Shown here one piece after another: positions 30,903 through 35,668 of a stretch of 35,668 nt of DNA. The stretch is from the NCBI GenBank assembly GCA_900318775.1, contig ONLY01000026.1, positions 1 through 35,668 on the forward strand, in the 5' to 3' direction. Made by a program: the position numbers and the translations under genes. Each line of letters starts with the position of its first letter. The stretch's first letter is position 1. A model generated the notes under the pieces. That model did not search any database. It saw only the letters and a program-made list of their open reading frames with translations, and was not told the DNA's origin. Source of the DNA: an uncultured Prevotellaceae bacterium (GTDB taxonomy: Bacteria; Bacteroidota; Bacteroidia; Bacteroidales; Bacteroidaceae).

Positions 30903-31925
30903 ATGGCAAAGGTAAACATCACACACAGGGAAGTCATTGAGATGATTCGACGAGGAGAATACAAACCCATCTTTCTTCTGATGGGGGAGGAATCGTATTA
31001 CATCGATCGTCTCTCTGAATATATCGCTGACAATGTGCTGACAAAAGATGAGCAGGATTTTAACCAAACTGTCATCTATTGTACGCGCGAAACAGCGGTA
31101 GCTGATGTGATTAATTGTGCGAGGCGTTATCCCATGATGGCAAAATATCAAGTGGTAATTGTTAAAGAGGCACAGAATTTGTTAAAATTGGAAGAGCTTG
31201 CTGTTTACGCACAAAACCCGTTGCAGACAACAATTTTGGTCATTTGCTATAAGAATGGTAAGCTGGACGGGAGGAAGAAACTGGTGGCAGCTGTGGAGAA
31301 AGTGGGCGTCGTTTGCGAAAGCCCTAAGGTGAAAGAGGGCATGTTGCCTCAGTTCATTACAGAGTATCTGCAGCGCAAACAAGTCTCCATCGACGAGCGC
31401 GCCTGTCAGATGATGGCAGAGAGCGTGGGCGCTGATCTAAACCGGTTGGCAGGGGAACTGGATAAGCTGGTTCTGGCATTGCCAACAGGGCAACAGCGCA
31501 TCAATACCGACCTTGTCGAACAGCATGTCGGTGTGTCTAAAGAGTTCAATGTGTGGGAGTTGCGCGATGCGTTGATTGCCAAGAATGTGGCGAAAGCGAA
31601 TAAGGTGCTGCACTACATGGAACTGAATGCGAAGGCAAATCCACCTGTGATGACTGTGGCTCAGCTTTTTAACTTCTTCTCTACCGTCATGTTGGCCTAT
31701 TATGCGCCTGACCGCTCAGAACAGGGTCTCATGCGCCATCTGGAACTTCAAAAGAATTGGCAGCTTCGCTCTTATACTGCTGCTATGCGCAACTACTCGG
31801 CATTGAAGACGATGCAGATTATAGGAAAACTGCGTGAAGCCGATGCTCGTTTGAAGGGTATCGAGCGCGGAAATCTCACCGATGAGGACATCATGCACGA
31901 ACTCATTTATTTTATCCTGCACTAA
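30903..31925 (+). CDS. holA: DNA polymerase III subunit delta
   Basis: A 340-residue clamp-loader subunit that opens the beta clamp. The N-terminal AAA+-like fold is recognisable from YKPIFLLMGEESYYIDRLSEYI (residues 20-41), the AKYQVVIVKEAQNL stretch near 80, LQTTILVICYKNGKLDGRKKL near 104, and the domain II-III helices (MAESVGADLNRLAGELDKLVL; VSKEFNVWELRDALIAKNVAKANKVL). There is no Walker A, as expected for delta. Length fits the family. It is a single gene divergent from the HSDR_N-like gene, followed by a long AT-rich region. Confidence 0.93.
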   Translation: MAKVNITHREVIEMIRRGEYKPIFLLMGEESYYIDRLSEYIADNVLTKDEQDFNQTVIYCTRETAVADVINCARRYPMMAKYQVVIVKEAQNLLKLEELAVYAQNPLQTTILVICYKNGKLDGRKKLVAAVEKVGVVCESPKVKEGMLPQFITEYLQRKQVSIDERACQMMAESVGADLNRLAGELDKLVLALPTGQQRINTDLVEQHVGVSKEFNVWELRDALIAKNVAKANKVLHYMELNAKANPPVMTVAQLFNFFSTVMLAYYAPDRSEQGLMRHLELQKNWQLRSYTAAMRNYSALKTMQIIGKLREADARLKGIERGNLTDEDIMHELIYFILH

Positions 31926-31981
31926 TCAGTCATCTCTCCTTCTTTTGCCTCCTCGCAATTTTTGTTCGAGAAAAATCACCT

Positions 31982-32040
31982 AAAAAAATGTACGGCAAGT
32001 TGATGGCCCCATAGGGGAGGCTTATCACTTTGCCGTACAT
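31982..32040 (-). terminator. Long hairpin with minus-strand T tract
   Basis: ATGTACGGCAA (31988-31998) pairs perfectly with TTGCCGTACAT (32030-32040). Pairing continues as AAGTTGAT with ATCACTT (one bulge), and an inner CCCC/GGGG closes an ATA loop. On the minus strand six T follow, so it is a good intrinsic terminator for leftward transcription, although no leftward gene is seen. On the plus strand it lies 62 bases after holA and may also end that message. Confidence 0.6.
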
Positions 32041-32804
32041 TGCATTTTGTCCATATTTTCCTCTTGTTTTTGACCTGTTTCTCGCCCATTTTTTAGCGCT
32101 AAAAACGCATACAAAATCTCTTTCACTCAAAAAAGCGAACAAAAAAATCGGGTGCATTTCTTCGGAGAATCAGCACTTTAACCACTGAAAAGGGGCTAAA
32201 AAATAGTCTTTTTTTTAGCCAAAAATCAATCTCAAATCCTCTGTTCGATTCTCGCAAAATCGCCTTGTTTTTGAGGCTAAAACGCTCTCCGCAATTTTAC
32301 ATTAACATTCATTAGCATTTAGATAGCGGACTTTTACATATAGAAATATGCATCATTTGGCTTAATTCTTTTACAGATAACAACTGCCCGACTTGCGGAA
32401 GTGCAATTTTGTAAAAGTATTCAATGTACTTTATTTTTGTATTTGTAAAGTTTATAAACCTCATTGCATAAATAATACATGGCAAATTTGATATTATTAA
32501 CCAACTGAAATAACACAAATTATGGTGTTTTTTGCAATAATGTATAGAAACAGTATGCCTCAGAGGGGGTGCTTTTTGCGCCATTTTACCCCATAAACCG
32601 CTATATAGGCTAATATTCCTAATTATAAGTAAAAGAAAACCAATGTCTAATTGACAATAGTATAAGTGTAAATTAAAGTATGATTTACAGGTGTGTATTT
32701 ACAGAGCAGAACTATTTACAAGAAGAAAGTAAATGCTGTTTACAAATTAAAAATTCTCTCTTTAAGAAAATGCACTTTCATTATATAAAAATAAATAAGA
32801 ATGT
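32041..32804. other. AT-rich non-coding region
   Basis: No convincing gene is visible on either strand; ORFs up to about 90 codons look random. It holds a perfect 16-base palindrome TTTTTAGCGCTAAAAA (32090-32105) and a ten-pair hairpin GGCTAAAAAA/TTTTTTAGCC (32194-32203 with 32211-32220). The remainder to the XRE promoter shows nothing I can name. Confidence 0.5.
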
Positions 32805-32835
32805 TTTGACGTTTGCAAAATAATGCCTATCTTTG
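32805..32835 (+). promoter_or_regulatory. Promoter of the XRE regulator
   Basis: TTTG (32805-32808), 19 bases and TATCTTTG (32828-32835) match the Bacteroidetes consensus exactly. The start near 32841 leaves a leader of about ten bases before ATG 32852. Confidence 0.8.
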
Positions 32836-32851
32836 TAAAAACTTTGAAAAT

Positions 32852-33412
32852 ATGACTGATAAAGAAAAAATCGAGCTGATCATTCAAGACAAGCATCTCA
32901 ACAGTACCCAATTTTGCAATGAAGTGTGTATCGCTCCTGGTACCCTCTCCCACATTCGAAGTGGACGCACCGAACCTTCTCTGAATATTTTGCGTAGTAT
33001 TGCACAGGCTTTTCCTGATATCAATCCTGCGTGGCTTTTTTATGGCGAGGAGCCAATGTACAAAAGTACCAATTTGCCTGCATCGGAAAATGAGGCTTCT
33101 GAGGAGGAATCTGTAGGTAATAATATGATGGGTGATGAGCAGGATGAGGAGCTTCCATTTTCTTCTCCTTTCCTCGCGGCTGCTTCAGCGCTGGGTGCCG
33201 CCAAAGGGGCTCAGGCTTCCCCTCTCCCATTGTCTGCCTCTTCTCCTTCTGGTGCACGTCGCAACTCGTCAATGGCGAACCAGGCTCCTGTCGCAAACGT
33301 GCAGGATGTCGTGGCAGAGACCTTGAAACAGTATCAGAAACCTCAGCGCAAGGTTGTTGAGGTGCGCATCTTCTTCGATGATGGCACTTTCGAGACGTTT
33401 AGCGCCAGTTGA
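32852..33412 (+). CDS. XRE-family helix-turn-helix regulator
   Basis: A 186-residue DNA-binding protein. Residues 1-70 are an XRE domain (MTDKEKIELIIQDKHLNSTQFCNEVCIAPGTLSHIRSGRTEPSLNILRSIAQAFPDINPAWLFYGEEPMY), similar to phage-repressor N-termini. Residues 75-150 are a long low-complexity linker rich in Glu, Ser, Ala and Pro. The last 35 residues (QDVVAETLKQYQKPQRKVVEVRIFFDDGTFETFSAS) form a helix and two strands that may serve as an oligomerisation or ligand tail. I recall this architecture in Prevotella as a stand-alone gene. No peptidase domain is present. ATG 32852 is fixed by the promoter. Target unknown. Confidence 0.85.
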   Translation: MTDKEKIELIIQDKHLNSTQFCNEVCIAPGTLSHIRSGRTEPSLNILRSIAQAFPDINPAWLFYGEEPMYKSTNLPASENEASEEESVGNNMMGDEQDEELPFSSPFLAAASALGAAKGAQASPLPLSASSPSGARRNSSMANQAPVANVQDVVAETLKQYQKPQRKVVEVRIFFDDGTFETFSAS

Positions 33413-33548
33413 TTCCCTGGCGTGTATTGATGATATAGTTCTGCTTGTTTAAGGAACCGTAAAATGGAGGTGTATTCTCCTTGAGTTCCCAAGTCGAATT
33501 GTACAAAGGGAGGTTGTTAACAATTCATTCTATTTTAACAATATGTTG

Positions 33549-33683
33549 TTATTTGGATGAATTTTTAGCAACCTTCTTTTGTCTGCTTTTCCGTGTGAAA
33601 TAGAAAGGGCTTTGCGCCTCCAGCCGCTTGGCAAACCACCGCAGTGTTTTCATGGTATAGGGCTTCGCCTGAGCAGGTGTCAT
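33549..33683 (-). CDS. Candidate 44-residue basic protein
   Basis: An ORF from ATG 33683 to TAA 33549 encodes 44 residues beginning MTPAQAKPYTMKTLRWFAKR, followed by LEAQSPFYFTRKSRQKKVAK. It has a strongly basic tail and no membrane segment. Its codons (CTG CGG TGG, GCC AAG CGG CTG GAG GCG) resemble coding sequence more than the AT-rich surroundings. A start at the internal ATG (33653) would give 34 residues. A CACTTTTG box about 45 bases upstream is one base from a -7 element. I recognise no family. The rest of 33413-33860 shows nothing I can assign. Confidence 0.45.
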   Translation of the reverse strand: MTPAQAKPYTMKTLRWFAKRLEAQSPFYFTRKSRQKKVAKNSSK

Positions 33684-33872
33684 AGTGTTATTTTTCGAAA
33701 AACCTTAAAGTCAAAAGTGCAAAAGTGGTAATGACGCGAATTTTATAGTTTATTTGGAGCCTCGCCACAGCCCTGTGATGTTCCTATTGCTTCACTCATC
33801 CGAGAAATCAAAGTGCCTGTCCCTTGTGATTCGAAAAAAGGGTGATTTCCTGTAGATGTCGAGAAATTTATA

Positions 33873-33880
33873 TATCTTTG
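33873..33880 (+). promoter_or_regulatory. -7 box of the BspA-like gene
   Basis: TATCTTTG matches the consensus. The start would be near 33886, 22 bases before an in-frame ATG (33908) and 121 before the signal-peptide ATG (34007). No clear TTTG lies at the normal distance. Confidence 0.5.
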
Positions 33881-34006
33881 CCACACATTACTATAAAACC
33901 CACGCTTATGAAGCACGGAAATACACGGAAACACCCTTCTTCCTCTCTCACCATCGACGATGAGTGGGACGCGAGACCTTTATTGAATACTAAAACAACT
34001 ACTAAT

Positions 34007-35629
34007 ATGAAAAAACAACTACTATTATTCGCTATGATTTTGCTACCATTGGTAGCAAGTGCCCACGACATTGAAGTTAAGAATGCCGATGGTAAAACTA
34101 TTTATTACAACTACTTTAATGATGGTACGGAACTGGAGGTTACTTCCCGTGGTGACAGGACTTCTTCTTATTCAAACAAATACCAAGGCAATGTTGTTAT
34201 CCCTGAGGAAGTAACCTACATGAACAGGACGCGCAAGGTGACAAGCATTGGAAAAGAAGCGTTCGAGGGTTGCTCTGACCTTACCTCCATCACCATCCCC
34301 AACAGCGTGACGAGCATTGGAGAGGATGCGTTCTCTGGTTGCCTTAGCCTTACCTCCATCACCATTCCCAATAGCGTGACGAGCATTGGAAATTATGCGT
34401 TCAGAGAGTGCTATCGCCTTACCTCCGTCACCATCCCCAATAGCGTGACGAGCATTGGAGAGGATGCGTTCAGATTTTGCTCTGGCCTTAAAAAAGTTAT
34501 CGTAAAAGATATTGCAGCATGGTACGGAATCAAGTTCGGTGATTATGGCTCTAATCCTTTATCTTATGCCAAGCATTTATATAGTGACGAGGATACAGAA
34601 ATCACAAATCTAATTATCCCCAACAGTGTGACGAGCATTGAAAATTATGCGTTCGAGGGTTGCTCCGGCCTTACCTCCGTCACCATTCCCAATAGCGTGA
34701 CAAGCATTGGAAAAGAAGCGTTCGAGGGTTGCTCTGGCCTTACCTCCGTCACCATCCCCAATAGCGTGACAAGCATTGGAGGTGGTGCGTTCAATGGCTG
34801 CTCTGGCCTCACCTCTGTCACCATCCCCAATAGCGTGACGAGCATTGGAAATTATGCGTTCGCTCATTGCTCTGGCCTTACCTCCGTCACCATAGGCAGT
34901 GGTGTGACGAGCATTGGTAATGGTGCGTTCGACGAAGTCGATATTCCAACTGTCATTTCTCTGATAGAAAATCCGTTTACGATAACAGGAAAGACATCGG
35001 ATTCTAGAACTTTTTCCAAAAACACATTCAATAATGCAACGCTATATGTTCCGAAGGGTACTATAGATAAGTATAAGGCAACTGATGGTTGGAAAGACTT
35101 CCTGTTTATTGATGAAGGAACGGGCGGTGGTGACACGCCAACTACGCAGAAGTGCGAGAAGCCTACTATCAGCTATGAGAATGGAAAGTTGACTTTCACC
35201 AGTGAGACGGGGGGAGCTGTTTGCCAATACTCCATAACCGATACGGACATCAAGGCTGGAAGCGGAAATGAGGTGCAGCTGGGTGTGACCTATAACATCA
35301 GCGTCTATGCCGCTAAGGCGGGCTATGAAAACTCTGAAACGGCAACAGCTACGCTCTGTTGGATAGATCAGCAGCCCAAGACGGAAGGTATCACTAATGG
35401 CATAGCTAACATCCCTGCTAACGCCGTGCTGATTCAGAGTGAAGGAGGTAGCATCAAGGTGCAAGGTGTAGATGAAGGCACGCAGGTCAATGTGTATGGC
35501 ATCAATGGCACTCAGGCTGGTTCGGCTATCAGTCAGAGTGGTGCAGCTACAATTAATACGAACCTACAACCTGGCTCCATCGCCATCGTAAAGATTGGCC
35601 AAAAGTCAGTCAAGGTCGCGATTAAGTGA
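34007..35629 (+). CDS. BspA-like leucine-rich-repeat surface protein with sorting tail
   Basis: A 540-residue exported protein. ATG 34007 gives the signal peptide MKKQLLLFAMILLPLVASA. Residues 75-320 contain nine LRR_5/BspA units of about 23 residues (LTSVTIPNSVTSIG, then xxAFxxC), interrupted after the fourth by a unit of about 40 residues (KKVIVKDIAAWYGIKFG onward). A cysteine-containing Ig/FN3-like domain follows near 380-455. The last 65 residues (VQGVDEGTQVNVYGINGTQ, then INTNLQPGSIAIVKIGQKSVKVAIK) resemble a type IX secretion C-terminal domain. BspA proteins bind host matrix or other bacteria. The same frame is open upstream to ATG 33908; that start would bury the signal peptide. Confidence 0.88.
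   Translation: MKKQLLLFAMILLPLVASAHDIEVKNADGKTIYYNYFNDGTELEVTSRGDRTSSYSNKYQGNVVIPEEVTYMNRTRKVTSIGKEAFEGCSDLTSITIPNSVTSIGEDAFSGCLSLTSITIPNSVTSIGNYAFRECYRLTSVTIPNSVTSIGEDAFRFCSGLKKVIVKDIAAWYGIKFGDYGSNPLSYAKHLYSDEDTEITNLIIPNSVTSIENYAFEGCSGLTSVTIPNSVTSIGKEAFEGCSGLTSVTIPNSVTSIGGGAFNGCSGLTSVTIPNSVTSIGNYAFAHCSGLTSVTIGSGVTSIGNGAFDEVDIPTVISLIENPFTITGKTSDSRTFSKNTFNNATLYVPKGTIDKYKATDGWKDFLFIDEGTGGGDTPTTQKCEKPTISYENGKLTFTSETGGAVCQYSITDTDIKAGSGNEVQLGVTYNISVYAAKAGYENSETATATLCWIDQQPKTEGITNGIANIPANAVLIQSEGGSIKVQGVDEGTQVNVYGINGTQAGSAISQSGAATINTNLQPGSIAIVKIGQKSVKVAIK
34240..34930 (+). repeat. Near-identical 69-base LRR-coding repeats
   Basis: Nine units of about 69 bases share blocks such as ACCATCCCCAATAGCGTGAC and GAGCATTGGA, differing mainly at the two codons before GCGTTC and the residues after it. 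The last four or five are nearly identical, so unit number could change by recombination. This coding repeat is not a CRISPR. Confidence 0.85.
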
Positions 35630-35668
35630 GAATAGAGCTAAGCTTGCTTAAGCTATATCGAACGTGAG

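Noticed and set aside
34240..34930. A CRISPR-like repeat array.
   Set aside because: The repeats are contiguous, coding and in frame, and translate to BspA leucine-rich repeats.

Overview
The window looks like chromosome from a Prevotella/Segatella-type member of the Bacteroidales. The signs are repeated Bacteroidetes promoters (TTTG, 19-21 bases, TAnnTTTG), start codons without Shine-Dalgarno sequences, a BspA-type leucine-rich-repeat surface protein with a type IX secretion-like tail, an SO_0444-type metal efflux permease, a GH16-GH43 secreted enzyme and a GIN-domain lipoprotein. No rRNA, tRNA, CRISPR array, transposase or phage gene was seen.

Layout. 1-2918: xanthine salvage and NAD genes (xpt, an NCS2 permease, nadD) in one plus-strand run. 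3013-5088 (minus): a helix-hairpin-helix/outer-membrane-barrel gene broken by one in-frame TGA. 5201-6601: a metal permease with a fused HMA domain. 6602-7096: a palindromic repeat and a minus-strand small RNA with its own promoter and terminator. 7097-11117: recJ, recQ and a TPR protein. 11181-15640 (minus): a complete Phe/Tyr branch (pheA, aminotransferase, DAHP synthase-chorismate mutase, tyrA) followed by a small barrel protein. 15928-17826 (minus): an ECF S-component, a decayed small gene and a GIN lipoprotein. 18003-19630: a NIF3-family protein and a coiled-coil zinc-ribbon protein. 19751-21945 (minus): a PadR-PspC pair. 22100-28339: a restriction-modification island. 28389-30203 (minus): GH16-GH43. 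30343-31925: an HSDR_N-like nuclease-fold protein divergent from holA. 31926-35668: an AT-rich region, an XRE regulator, a possible 44-residue protein and the BspA-like protein.

The strongest regulatory find is a transcription attenuator ahead of pheA. An 18-codon leader peptide, MKSLFNTYYYFYFYFSKR, has five Tyr and four Phe codons. Immediately after its stop lies GAGCGGG, which can pair with the 5' arm of a GC-rich hairpin just before pheA. This fits the operon's products.

The second is the restriction-modification island. It holds a two-protein adenine methyltransferase whose second subunit has an AT-rich centre between GC-rich ends, a solo HigA-like regulator, and a GIY-YIG/T5orf172-SF2 helicase. 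It is preceded by a roughly 360-base leader in which one arm can pair with either an upstream or a downstream arm, giving two mutually exclusive long hairpins. A further 81-base hairpin lies between the methyltransferase and the regulator.

All assignments come from reading the sequence and from memory of the families; no search or folding program was run.
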